DNA from: Calycina herbarum
Taxonomy: Eukaryota > Ascomycota > Leotiomycetes > Helotiales > Pezizellaceae
DNA: 46,454 nucleotides
Assembly: GCA_001414485.1 (NCBI GenBank)
Contig: LLEY01000295.1
Span: 1-46,454, forward strand
Direction: 5' to 3'
Part shown: in pieces, positions 12,249 to 23,939 of the stretch
How the letters are laid out: every line of letters begins with the position of its first letter
How positions within the stretch are numbered: the stretch's first letter is position 1
Made by a program: the position numbers and the translations under genes
Notes under the pieces: model-generated
Databases searched by the model: none
Seen by the model: only the letters and a program-made list of their open reading frames with translations
What the model was told of the DNA's origin: nothing

Positions 12249-13876
12249 TAGGAAATTGGAGGGCGACGAATACAGCGAATATACGAACCAAGGGACAACT
12301 TTGAACGAGAAAGGGGTTGGTTAGGCAAACAGGCCTCGAAAAAATAGCGCCCTAAGCGAGGGGACTTGCCTTGACGAAAATCATCTCAATAGACCTCTTT
12401 ACAGGATTTGGACTGTCAGATGGAGAGAAGAAATGCACATCAGGTTCGGAGGGAGAGCGGAGCTAGCATTTAACAGCTGCAAATGCACTGCTTTTAAGTC
12501 GAGCATATTTCAAGATGTAGCTGGTGTATGAATATAGTAAAAAGAGGGATCGCAGACTAGCATGTATGTTATACTTATTGTAAAGAATCAAGATGCCAAG
12601 GAAAATTTGTTCTGTGTAGCAGTACATCGTTCAAATTTTACTCATCTCCAAATCCCGTCTATACTGGTGAGGTTCTTATTGTGAGGAATGCTGCGATTCT
12701 TATCGAGACCACACGACAAGGGGTTCACAGTAGGTTGTCAAGAATGTGATAGACAGATTTCTCAGTTCTTGTTGTGGCAATGATGCGGATACCGAAAATT
12801 ACAGAGGAAGTATGAAGGTAAATTGGAAAGGAGGGGGGTTAAGCGATGAGCACCGAGCGTGCCAGTAGCGGTACGGAGATTGGGTGATATAATTTTGGGA
12901 TGTGTGGAATCAGGGATCGAATATAGGGGTGGTAACAGAAACGAAAGAGTGAATCAGGCTATATAAAATTCGGAAATTAGGATATACAGACCCTCTTTGT
13001 TAAGATAAAACCTTGGAAGATGTCAGAGTATAACCTGAATAAGATCTGTTAAAATTGGTTATACTGATGTTGAGGGGATAATTAAATCCATTGGATTGAG
13101 TTGGGTTGAGGAGAGCACAGGAAGGGGGCGTGGGTGGTTTTTTGATTTATTACGCTTTATGTGGTCATTTCTATTGTCTAAGATGAGGAGGGAATCATTT
13201 TTTTTGTAGTGTATGTTAGATGATGAGATAGTATGGTGCTTTTGCTGGGTGGGGTAAAGGTTTAGCGAGTTAAGGGGCAAGGGCCGAGATGAGGTAAAGT
13301 TTAACAGACTTTAGTAAGGTTGCCAGTGATATACCTCCTACTTAATTCTTGTAGTCGACTCATTTACAGAGGAGTTCTATTCATTTCTCGTAGTATGCAG
13401 GAATGAGACTTATGTAAAACCTCGAGTTATGAAATTTTACTGTTTTAATTCGCTTTGCTTTGCTTTACTACCAATTACTACTTTCTCTTCTTTTTCGAGC
13501 AAAGACTCTGACTGAGGCAAGCTGTAAAGGTTCTATGTTACCTCCTACTTCCTTGTCCCTGATTTATGCACGTAAATCTCTTCTTTATATAGTAAGACAT
13601 AATTAACAAGAGGCAAAAGAACTCTTTTTGTTTGGGAAAAAGCCAAGGCTGAGACTTAGAGAGATATAGACCAAGCATACATACACAGAGTCACATAAAT
13701 GCGTTTCGAAAAGATATTGTGAAGTGGTTGTTGATCAGTAGCGAAAATCTATGAAAAGGGATTCATTTCTGCCGAAGTCCATGCAAGCCAAGTCTGAAAG
13801 AAATCCCATATCAAGTCATAAGGAGCCTTCCGTCGTATACCACACCTTATGCCATCCATAGAACCATCATCCTCTT
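12249..13876. other. Intergenic, no gene seen
   Basis: A T/G-rich plus strand with scattered poly-T runs. No open frame has recognisable content. It probably contains the 3' end of the WSC transcript. Confidence 0.5.
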
Positions 13877-14657
13877 AAGTCTCCTCCTCTTTCAGCGCAT
13901 TGGTATTTTCCTTTCCTTGGCGGTCCTCCGTATGTCCCTCTTGGTCAATTCCAACTGTATCCCCCAAGTCTGAGACCACAGGCTCATCATATCGTACTTC
14001 AATAGCCGGACAAAATACCGCAGAGTACTTTGCTTTCAGATCAGGTCCTTCCAACAACGGCGGGGTTGAAATAGCGTATGAATGACTAGCCGTTTTCGAT
14101 GAGGGGGAGAAGTGGTTGATAGAATGATTTAGCAACCTTTCTGCATTATTAAGTCATGCTTAGGACGCTAGGGTTAGGCCATGTAGTTGTCCATCCAAAA
14201 AAGCAGTTATAAACCCATTCGTGAAGATCGTGGTCATAGGGGGACCACATCTTGACTCTACCGTAGCAAGGCTGGAGATTGATTATTTGAGGATCGAAAC
14301 AGGCGTTTGTCCATATCATTAATCGAACTACGGTGGATCTCGAAGTCAGTATTGCCCTTTCTAGAATTATGTTTGAGGAAACTAGGAGAAAAAAGGGTTG
14401 TGTGAGGAGGAAGTGAGATGTCTAGGGAGGAAATAGTGTCTCAATCCTCCTAAAACAACCTGAAAGAGGGAAAGGTAACTCGGAGAATACCCACGTTCGA
14501 TGAGAAAATGTAGGAAAATTGTAAAGACCTGAGGGGAAGAGGAGGAAGTGTCGTGAGATTCGGTGGCCTCGATGCTTCGCTGGATATCGGGATCAGGGAG
14601 GTGAGGTGCCGTTGAGATATGTTCTTTTGATAAAGCCATAATTGAGCTGTCCCTCAT
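13877..14657 (-). pseudogene. Possible spliced or degraded coding remnant, unrecognised
   Basis: Three coding-looking pieces lie in order on the minus strand. The first starts at an ATG (14657) and reads MRDSSIMALSKEHISTAPHL, ending at a possible donor after TSSSSPQ. The second is a Trp/Tyr-rich piece (about 14390-14180) containing the string MWSPYDHDLHEWVYNC. The third is an acidic C-terminal piece (about 14139-13877) containing GPDLKAKYSAVFCPAIEV and ending KEEET-stop. A good branch and acceptor (TGACTTAATAATGCAG) precedes the third piece. I could not join the three pieces in one frame with ordinary introns and do not recognise the protein. It may be a real small gene with unusual splicing, a decayed gene, or chance. 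Confidence 0.25.
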
Positions 14658-15167
14658 AAGACAATCTCGATACTGATGTTCAAGGGGTGTCGTTAGAAGA
14701 CCTTTGGGATCTCTATTAAACTAAAGGTGTGTTACAAGGGCAGCAAGGTAAATTCCGTATTTTGCAAGTTAGTACGAGAATATCAAGTATTCACCTAGTG
14801 ATAATTTTAATGAGTGAGGCTCATCATTCACTATCAAGTACTGAGTTACACTTACCGTACCTACTACATAGTTTAAATCGTCTTTGCCTATTTTTTTCTC
14901 GATAAATTAATGCCATTCAATTTCCAAACAGAATAAAAGGAAATACTACAGACTTGTATTTGTTAAGCCTCTACTAATAGAGTAGAAGTCAATTACCACT
15001 CAAGCTGGACCTATACCATCAGCTCTTACTTATAAGGTTGATCGCTAAAAGTCTCAATCAGGTCTGTTCCAACACACGATGAAGGGTGTATATATTGATT
15101 ACAAAAGAAGCCAGCATTCAGAACTAGAAACTAACTCAATCCTGCCACGAAATCATTTTGAAGCTTT
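14658..15167. other. Intergenic, 3' of the A-T-TR gene
   Basis: AT-rich DNA with no supported gene. It probably includes the 3' untranslated region of the reductase gene that ends at 15168. Confidence 0.5.
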
Positions 15168-18100
15168 CTAAGTGCCACTCAACCCCCATGAAGACAGCCA
15201 CATCCCAATCCACTCCTTGCTCACAGGTTGCATCTGATCAAAAGTTGCGCTTGCTTGCTTTGTGTTATTCATGATAATTTTTCTTTCTTGGCCATATTCC
15301 TTGAGTGTGGCTTGCAGGTAGTCGAGGAGCTTCAGAGCAGGGTATTTCTCGGAAGCAAGGTGCTGCAGTTCTTCTGACTTGAGCTTTTTGATCCACATTT
15401 CCAAAGGAACAAGTTTGCAAGCGGATGCCATCTTCTCTCTAACAACAGGAACCAGCTCCGACCACGGTACCTGATGTGGATTGACGACATTGTAGATCTG
15501 GAGTGTACTGATACTTTCGCTTATGAGATCGTGGAAGACGAGTTCTCCTATGCCCCGAGTCAAGATATCAACAGGTATCCAATCCACAGGCTCTAGATCC
15601 GAAGGTATGAACCCCAGATTAGCGGAAGATCTCATCATAGAAGGGAACCATTCTCGTTCATTCCATACGGCTGAACTCGGATTATCGATATCTCGGATAT
15701 TGTCAACTACCGGCCCTGCGATTTGCCCTAAGCGAAGTATCGTGACCCTCAACCCAGTGTAATGCGCAAATTTCGCAAGAATTCTTTCAGCCACGTATTT
15801 GGATTGTGCGTAACCCATAGGCATTGGTGCCGATGCGTTATGCAAGACATCTTCTGGAATGATAATATCCTTCGTGTCGTGTGAAGTGTTCTCGATAGAT
15901 GATGAAATTGAAGAAACAAAGAATAACCGTGGGCTTCTCTCACACGATACGAGTGATGTACAGAGAGCAGATAAAGCTCGGATCTGAGATTCAAAGAAAG
16001 CAAGCGGCTGGTTGAAATTCACAGTCCATGCACTATAGATGATTCCATCCATACTTTCGTAAACGTCTCTATGCTTGTGGATTTCGACAAGGCTCATATC
16101 AGCCAAAGACATGGTTTTGAACTCAAGCTGTGGTTTTGTGTCTACCGAAATCAGCAGCTGTCGATGCGATTGTTGCGCTGACATATTTCGATCAATGCAG
16201 GTGATTTTAGCGACTTCGGGACGTTGAAATAGGTGTGCTAATAGCTGTTTGCCGAGAAACCCGGTGGATCCGATTAATCCAATGTGTAGTCCCGCCTGTT
16301 TAGCAGGCTTCGTACTGGTCTTCTGAGGATTGGCAGAAGGAGTGTAGGCCTTGATCATCTTCTCAATATTAGCATTAAGAGTTTGCGAATGTTGTTCATC
16401 TGAATCTCCCAAAAGTCGAAGAGCGATTGCTCCGGCTAGCCCTCGAATCGTAGGATATCTGAAAAGCATGAGAGTTGTAATGAAGGAAAGTTTGCTTTGA
16501 TCAGCATAAATAGAGAGCCCTGTCCTGATAGACTTTGACAGCTCAAGTGCAATCAAAGAGTCGAGGCCAAATTCAAAGAGATCGTTATCGTTGGACGTCG
16601 CGGAAAACTTTTCAAACTCATGTGCTTTGCTTTTAACAATTTGAAGGACCTCAGATTGGGGGTCATCGGTTTGAGAAAGCGATTGCTTTACAGCTTCGGC
16701 GACAGCATCTGGAACGTGTGAATACAACCGATCGATGACAGTTTGTAGTTTCTGACGTGTGGTCGAACGAACAATAGTGCCCTTTGGTGCTCGTACAAAG
16801 TCCCCGGTGTTCACAATTGCTACTTTTGATCTCATCAAGCGTCCGAATCCCGGAGATTGTTGATTGGCGTCCTCTATTAGTGGCCAAATGGAATCCATGA
16901 GTTTATCCAACGAGGCGGTGGTATTTTTAGGCTCGATGAGAGCTGCAGGTTGAAATTTCCCATCGCCAATAATCAAAGCTCCTGTGACGTCTGGGTGACT
17001 GAGAATGAGATTCTCTGATGGGATTGGGTTCCATTTCTGGCCATTCGAAAAAACAATAATATCATCATTGCGACCATCTGTAAGCCAGATAAGCTAAGAA
17101 GGTACACTAGAAAAAGGTGACTTACAAAATCGCCATAGCCCAGGACGATTTGGGTGTGGTAAAAAGAGGTCTCGGGTCCGATATTCAGACTTTTCTCGTA
17201 AGATTGTCCCACCAATACCGCGGTACTTGTCCGCCTCACGATCTTTCCTGAGTACCAATTCATATGCACCATCAATTTCTGGCTCCATAATGACTTTCCA
17301 AGCAGGATGGAATTCCATGTACTGCCAAGTTTCAGGCGGCTGGACAAGACAGGTGATGGTTCCTGTTTCCGTTGCACCGTCTTCCCATAATAAGTCAGCA
17401 ATCACTGAGAATGAGATGCTTTGAATTTATCAGTACTTACATATTGGAGACACTCGTGTCATCAATGAGAGTTTGTCACCGGCAGACTTTTCGAGCGGTC
17501 CTCCCGCATAAACAATATCATCCAGCTTTTTGATGATTTCAATAGCGCCATCAAGGACGAGTAGTCCTTCCACGATAGAAGGGGGTGTGAAAAGGAGACG
17601 AACTTGCTTCAGCATCATCATCCGAAGAACCTGATAGATTGTTAGTCGGCAAATTTTTAGTAGGGATGTATACTGACAAGTTCAGGGAGCGCTGGACGAT
17701 CAGGAAACCCCAGCAATAAAGAACACGACCTTCCAAAAACTGGATGGTATATGTATGAGATGAACCCTGCAAGATGATAAGGGGGAAATGGACAGAGAAA
17801 GTATCCACCGCCCTCATAATCCCAAAGAACTTCACCAGCTTCCTGTCGACCGGGAACTTGTGGGCGAAGTTGATCAAAGTTGGCAAAGTATTGATTTGTT
17901 TGTGTAATGGGTTTGGGGGCGCCAGTTGAGCCTGAAGAGTGTAAAACGAGGATAGGATCAAACCTAGCTTCCTCGAAGGACTTGGTGAAAGGATGGGGAT
18001 GCTTGTAGGCATCTAGCCACTTGTCGAAGGAAGCAATCTCAAATGCACGAAGCGAGCCATTCTGCATAGCCGAGTGTATTTCCTTAGAAACACTGGCCAT

Positions 18101-18484
18101 CTCCGGGGAGTAAAAGATCTTGGTACAGCCTGTTTGTTCGAGAAGCGAGACATTCTGATGGGTGGGATTTCGGGATGATGGCAACAGAAGTTTGTAACCA
18201 CATTTGACTGCTGCATAGAACATCAAAGTATAACGAAGATCTGCAACCCCCGTGTAGGCCAAAGTTTCGAAGGTAGTGCTAACTCCAAAGGTTTCTGTGA
18301 TCCAAGCTGCAAGGGCATCAACACCTTTGAGAACCTCTCCGAAAGTGATGTCCCGAAAGCCGTCAGCAATATCGCGGGTTCGGGGGACAGAAGCATAAAC
18401 TCTGCTAGGTGTTTCTGCGCCAATACAGTCAAGAACAGCTGGAAGAAGGCGCCGACCCTTCGTTGCTGACGAAAGTTCAGTCAT
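15168..18484 (-). CDS. NRPS-like A-T-TR adenylate-forming reductase, 4 exons, 1053 aa
   Basis: A cytosolic enzyme of the carboxylic-acid reductase type. It adenylates an acid, loads it on a phosphopantetheine arm and releases it reductively (aldehyde or alcohol) with NAD(P)H. Exons: 18484-17678, 17630-17441, 17380-17126, 17077-15168; introns of 47, 60 and 48 nt. Adenylation domain: ATP loop SSGSTGAPKP at about residues 183-190. The motif YGATETG at about 333 is created exactly by the second splice; the acceptor AAG at 17382-17381 has a CTGAC branch site. GRNDDIIVFSNGQKWNP is created by the third splice. Thiolation site: FEFGLDSLIALEL, with the carrier Ser near residue 591. Thioester-reductase domain: nucleotide-binding GSTGFLG at about 687-693 and catalytic Tyr/Lys in YAQSK at about 840-844. 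Length is usual for this family. The start is the first real ATG; the frame upstream has only TTG. Substrate cannot be read from sequence. Confidence 0.93.
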
Positions 18485-18870
18485 TTTTATGTTGCTTTTT
18501 GGTTTCAGTTCGATGGACAAGTTGCTTTTTTGATGGTAATGAAGTTGCTATAAGGAGAAAATCCAAAAAAAATACTGAGAGGAATGTGAGCTATTATATG
18601 ATTCGTGAGTTGACCCTGTACTACCAACCGAAGCGTGCTGCAACAACGAAGGGTATCAACATGTCGCTGGCCGGATTTCTTTGCAGAAAAATCCAGATGC
18701 AGCTTGGCAATATACGAAAGAGGGATAATCACTGATACCCAAGTACTCATATCCGAAAGTCTTGACGAATTAATTGTGCTAAACTTAGCCAAACGTTTTA
18801 GTAATCTATTTTGTTGTCCCACCACCGCCATCCCAACAGCCCCCAATGTAACCCAAAATCCTTGCCAGCT

Positions 18871-19782
18871 CTAAGCCTCTGAGTAGATTGCATGCATCAT
18901 AGGCATAAGAAACAAGATCACCATCCACAAATTCCACAGTCGAAAGGTAGCCTTGTCTTGGTCGATACTTCGTTTGGCCAAAAGTCGATAGGCAATGCAA
19001 CAACCCAATGCTACCGGAATGCATCCAATCGCATATAATCCCCAGAACCACACACATATGACCGACCAGAATATCATCAACACGGCTGTGGCGTGCCGGG
19101 CAGGGCTGTCACCAATCTGAAGCGGCAACGTATTTCGACCCCTGCTACTGTCCCCCACCTGATCGTGGAAATCCTATGTCTGCACTGTGCTGAAAACCAC
19201 CAAGCCGATGATAACAAGCCACGGAAAAGCTTCGACAGGCAGCCGAGTATTTCCCAATGCAACCTCCAAAGCACCAGAAGTATAACACATATATCCGGCG
19301 CCGTTGATAAAGTTCCGTATCAATGCATTGGTGTCACCACCACCCAGATGATTGTACCATTTGGCGAGACCAAATAGCGCTATACTTTGGCGTATACCTC
19401 CAAGCTGCCAGCTGCTAATGAATGCACACGCATATAGGGGGATTCTCAATGCACCAGCCTGTTTCGGTGTCATGCGGTTGGATGGTAGTGTCCTCCAGGG
19501 TTTGTTGGACGCATCCTCGGAGATCGCTTTAGAGGAAAGTTGGTTATCGATGGCATGTGGAAGGAGGTTGATCCATACCCAAAATGCCACTATGGTAGTA
19601 ACTCTGAGAAATTTCGAAGGTGTGGAGAGGTAGGCCAGAGGGAAGTGTATGCTATAGGCGGAGGCTACTAGAGCATTGGACATGCCAAAGGCTGTACTAG
19701 GCCCTATAATAGTCTTGAGGTCACTCCTCGTAAAGAGCCAGATTGAGTACACAAAATGAGACAATTGCCGGTAGGTCGCCAT
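18871..19782 (-). pseudogene. UbiA-family prenyltransferase/terpene cyclase with in-frame TAG
   Basis: An integral-membrane UbiA-superfamily enzyme; fungal members transfer prenyl chains to aromatic acids or cyclise terpenyl diphosphates. One uninterrupted frame of 304 codons runs from ATG 19782 to 18871, except for a TAG at codon 203 (19176-19174). Before it lie the N-terminal IWLFTRSDLKTIIGPSTAFG and the first Asp/Asn-rich motif, NLLPHAIDNQ followed by ED-x3-NKPWR. Directly after the TAG the same frame continues DFHDQVGDSSRGRNTLP, the second Asp-rich (DxxDxxxD) motif, and several more membrane segments to the usual family length of about 300 aa. The expected codon is probably CAG (Gln), so a single C-to-T change, in the CpA context RIP prefers, would explain it. 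No plausible intron removes the stop. It lies 387 bp upstream of the A-T-TR gene, on the same strand. The truncated product should be inactive. Confidence 0.85.
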
Positions 19783-20569
19783 TTCTTTACAACTTTTATC
19801 CTTCTTAGAGGTCACATCTATATCCCAATTTATATCCCATTTCGAGAGGATTCTTCAACCCCCGATTTCTGTGCAGGAGGTGGTAGTAGATCCATTGTTT
19901 GTTCTCTGTTGAGTGTTTTAGCCGGTTGGTAACAATCAATATCTTGATTGAAGAATTCACCAACATCCTTCTGATTGGAAGAAACATCCAACAAGTTGGT
20001 TTAGAAACGAAAGCATGACATAGGCAAGCAAACGATCTTCGGTGGTTGCGGGGCGGATGCAGAAAAAGGAGGGCAAATGCATGCTGTACCAGCATTCATG
20101 AACATCTCTAACCAATCAATCATCCGCGGTTATTTGCTTTCCAACACTTCCAACACTTCCAACACAATCCTTTGATTAACACAAATATATCCTCGTAGCA
20201 ATGATCGGGGCTGGTTGTTTGTTTCCTCTTGAGATCTAAGGGAAATCAATCGCTTGTCGAACCGAATTATCTTCAGCCACTTTGACAACGTGTCGATCAA
20301 TGCTGCACGGAACCACCTGCCTCTTACAGGCAATTTGATGTTGGGGTTTTCGATACGTGATTGCGTCTTCTCTTCGTGAAGTGCCAACTATGGTACCGTT
20401 TCAGCTGGATTTGTTTCTCTCGCTTAACCGGTTATACAGGACGGAGTGGTCTCCAGGTTCGCTTGCCATTTCTCTCAATTCCATTTTGTGACTCTAGAGC
20501 CATTGATTCTTCCAAATCCAAAGGCTTCTATTTTCTTTCTTTGATAAAACATTCATCATTCATACTCCG
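19783..20569. promoter_or_regulatory. Divergent promoter region between UbiA and rhodopsin-like genes
   Basis: About 790 bp between two divergent starts. It contains a CCAAT box next to a palindromic CCGCGG (20112-20129), the kind of half-site palindrome bound by fungal Zn2Cys6 regulators, and a threefold TTCCAACAC direct repeat at 20139-20165. Promoter function is inferred from position only. Confidence 0.4.
20139..20165. repeat. TTCCAACAC x3 tandem repeat
   Basis: Three perfect head-to-tail copies of a 9-mer inside the divergent intergenic region, 10 bp from a CCGCGG palindrome. This may be a regulatory cluster or a minisatellite. Confidence 0.7.
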
Positions 20570-21956
20570 ATGACTTACACAAGTATCCCTCCGAACGGGG
20601 TCGGAGACACTACCGGCATTGCCCTTCTTTTCTTCAGCATATTTTCGCTCCTCTCGGCTTTCATAGCGATTGCTCTTCGTGTGTGGGTGCGACGCATGAA
20701 AAGTGCGACTTTGGCATTCAATGACTGGTTGTTATTTGGAGCTTGGGTAAGGATCCTATTCCCCCCTCCCCCCGATAGAGGATAGAGGAGTGTCATGTTG
20801 ACTGTTCAAGTTCTTTTCCCTCGGCCTGACAATCACGATTATTATCTGTGGGTTCTACTAATTCACGAGCACTTATGGTGGAAGTTAATATCTTGCAGTC
20901 GTTGGATTTGGTGGACTTGGCCAACACCAAAAACATGTTTCACTGGACAGCGTCGTTCTGACAATTCAGGTATGGTATTCGTACTTTCAACTTCGTGCTA
21001 ATTGCTAACAAACAATAGCTCCTTCCCGTCGCCGAATCGCTATGGGCCATAGCGAACACTATGACAAAGGTCTCGATTCTCTTGGTATATAAAGACATAT
21101 TTGCAATAAAAGGATTTCGTCTTGTTGTAGACGTAGTCATGGTGAAAGTAATAATGCTTGCTGTGGGAAATATCATCCAGTGTCTTGCGATTTGCCGGCG
21201 TTTTGCTTTCCAGTGGGACAAAACCATCAAAGGTGGCGTCTGTGGAAATCAAACCCTTGGAATACTACTGGTGGCATTTATCAACCTGTTGACGGACCTG
21301 ATTATAGTCATTATGCCGATGCCTTTGGTATGGAAGCTGAAGATGCCTAAGCAAAAGAGACTCGTCCTGATTGGCATATTTGGCCTCGGTATAATGTAAG
21401 AATTTATGTTGCTCTTTTCCAAACCCTGCTAATTGAAACTAGAATCTGCTTGATAACTATTTTCCGCATTGTCTTCACTTTTTTCCTCATCCAAAACCCC
21501 CACGACTCAATATATTGGATCGCCATCAATGCCATATTCCTTACTTTAGAGCCCAACCTAGGCATGGTCAATGCATGCTTGCTACTTCTCAACCCTCTTT
21601 TACATCGAATGCGACCAAAGCTCGGCTGGGCCTCCAACAACCAAAGCAATCAAGATTACCAACTCAACAACCCTAGCCGTGATCGTCCGAGCAAATTACT
21701 CCCTGTCAAGTACCATGCCAGACATACGGATGGTTCCCATAATTTCACAAGACTAAAAGATAATCATCAAAGACTTGAAATACCAGGTGACTCAGTCCTG
21801 GACGGGAGCTCAAAAGGCCTTCACTTTTCAAATCAGAGCACCGAAACTCGTGAATTCGCTAAACAGACAAAGGATGGAAATATAGGGCAACCTCTACCTG
21901 TCAAGGGGATCACAGTCACAAAAACGATAAATGTGGAATCATATAGCAATCTTTGA
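20570..21956 (+). CDS. Fungal rhodopsin-like seven-helix integral membrane protein, 5 exons, 391 aa
   Basis: A member of the large fungal rhodopsin-domain (SAT/PTH11-related) membrane family; its function is unknown and it is often found next to metabolite gene clusters. Exons: 20570-20746, 20811-20847, 20899-20969, 21019-21395, 21443-21956. Introns are 47-64 nt, all GT-AG, and phases agree throughout. Exon 2 is only 37 nt and encodes FFSLGLTITIII. Family landmarks: helix 1 GIALLFFSIFSLLSAFIAIALRVWVRR, split as an N-terminal hydrophobic run then a basic end; VGFGGLGQH; LWAIANTMTKVSILLVY; a Cys in GGVCGN; LLTDLIIVIMPMPLVWKL. The C-terminal tail of about 130 residues is hydrophilic and presumably cytosolic. 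It is divergent from the UbiA gene. No sign of damage is seen. Confidence 0.9.
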
Positions 21957-22836
21957 TTGAATCTATGACGGGAGCTGGCACAATAATTGGTGGAAGGAAA
22001 ATGTCTTATCTACACTGCTGTTTGTTCGCCTAGTTTGTATTTTTGATAGATAAAGGAAGGAAGCTCAGTTTAAATTACTGTCTAAATTTTAACGATTTCA
22101 TTCCACATTTTCTAAGTTTCGTAGAGTAGATGTGGGAGTTCATTGACGATACAAGTTTGAATCTAGCTTATGCAAACATGAGTTTTCAATGCCGAGTTCT
22201 CTTCCAAAGCACAAAGTATACAAAAACTTCCCAATTTGTTCCTCTGGTGCACTATACCGAAACAACAACCGTACGTCCAAATAATATCAGAAAAATACCA
22301 AAAAATCTAGAAGGAATCCCTAGTAGATAATCAATAATAAAATAGAGTTGCATCTACTTTGTCCCAGCTGTAATAGTTTATTCCTGATTGTAAGGTCATT
22401 CTTCAGCGGAACAAAATACGACGTTTTTTCCATCCCCAAAGAGAGGCCTTACTTGCTGCTTCACTTCCAGTAATTCCAGTCAATACCGAGGAGCAAAAAT
22501 ACGAAAGAAAATCAAATACATGAACATCATTCGGGAATCTCAACAAACGAGTTACATTGGTGGCTCAAGTGGAAGCAATTAAGTTTTTCTCATACTGTTT
22601 TAAGCCTCCTTGCCTGTGTCCTCGCCTGATGACACCCAAATGAATCTGTTCCCAGGTTTTGGGCTTTCTGCTCAGGAGAATTCTTCGCTAGGGCCATGTA
22701 CTCATCTACAAAACAAACATCTTAGTTTCAACTTGGCACCCGCAAAGGTATCTTAACTTCAGGTACCCAAAAAAAACCCACAAATCTACATTACATCCCC
22801 CAACCCTTCATACACTTCCCCCAAACCATCATCCCC
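21957..22836. other. Convergent intergenic region, no gene seen
   Basis: It lies between the 3' ends of the rhodopsin-like gene (plus) and the YeeE/YedE gene (minus), so two 3' untranslated regions are expected here. No open frame is convincing. Confidence 0.5.
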
Positions 22837-23939
22837 CTACACTCCAAGAAAAGCTGCACTCCCAACCCCACCCCCAAACATCGCAGCCACAGTCACAAAA
22901 CTAGCAATACTCAACATACTCATCCCACTAATGCCATGTCCACTTGTACAACCGCCAGCAATCCTACTTCCCAAAACCAGACAAACCCCACCAGCAACCG
23001 CTTTCCAGACTTCAATCGCAACAGGTCCCTTCGTTAATGGTACCGCATACCCATATTGCCCACCATACGTATAAAGAGCATAACTCCCAGCGAATGTTCC
23101 CGCAGCAAAACCAATGCTTTTGATCGAAGAAGGGCGTTTAGAAGTGTTAAACAGCCACCAGAATAGTTCTCCAATCTGCTCGAAGGCCGCAGAACTCCCG
23201 AGTGTTGAGTGGGTAAGCAACATGGAGGTAAATTGGGAGGCGCCGACAGCGAGACCGCCTTGCCATGGAGGCAGAAGAGAACGGCTATTTTGGGGGAAGT
23301 AGTGGTCTGCAGCATAAACACCAGCTGCACAGACTGCTCCGTAGACAACAACTGCTGTTGTTTTGTCGAAACCCATGCGTGAGGGGAGTGTGGGTCTTCT
23401 GTATGCGAGTGCTGTTTTGGTTTTTGTAGAGACAGGAGGTGCGATAGTGGGTTTGAGGAAGGAGTAGATTATTCCTCCTAATACTGCACCTGCCAAGACA
23501 TATCTAGCGCTTGGTATTCCAGTGGCGAGTTGAGACCAAACCGTTCCTGGACATGCGCCTGAGAGCGTCAATCCAATTCCGAGTATGACTCCTCCAATGA
23601 TGTTTCCGCCGTATGGTCCAAAGGGAAGAGAGATGGTTGATGGGTAACGAGGAGGGCATCTGGTCCCAGAGATTGAATCACTGATTATTATAGCTAGCCT
23701 GGAATTCTTTATCAGCTCAAAATATCCTCTGTAATATAATCTTTGGTGAAAAGAATCCGCAATAGATGAGGGAGGTAAACTTACGCACTACTGCCACTTG
23801 CAGCCAAGAAAGCTTTCAGCATATGAAAGTTCGTTAGATTCATCTGCTGGGTGATCGTTGAAGGAGTATACATTCCGGCTGCAGTGAGAGCAGCACCGAA
23901 AAATGTCCCGGAGATGACACTGGGTAGTGGTGAATCCAT
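22837..23939 (-). CDS. YeeE/YedE-family sulfur-compound transporter, 2 exons, 338 aa
   Basis: A polytopic membrane protein of the YeeE/YedE (sulfur transport, TsuA-like) family; bacterial relatives import thiosulfate. Exon 1 (23939-23785) and exon 2 (23698-22837) are joined over an 86-nt GTAAGT...CCAG intron, phase 2. The start is ATG 23939 (MDSPLPSVISGTFFGAALTA). Two hallmark cysteine motifs are intact: GACPGTVWSQ (Cys near residue 101) and GGCTSGHGISGMS (Cys near 302). Many Gly/Ala-rich hydrophobic helices alternate with short loops. The family assignment is firm; the actual substrate in a fungus (thiosulfate, persulfide or other) is inference. It may be unrelated to the metabolite-type genes next to it. 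Confidence 0.9.

Noticed and set aside
17405..17440. 36-nt intron in the A-T-TR gene
   Set aside because: The acceptor CAG at 17405 is usable, but the intron would be too short and would insert residues before the YGATETG motif. The downstream AAG acceptor with a CTGAC branch site gives a perfect motif and a 60-nt intron.
19174..19176. Programmed stop-codon readthrough in the UbiA gene
   Set aside because: The stop is TAG followed by GAT, not a known readthrough context such as a following CTA; a point mutation is simpler.
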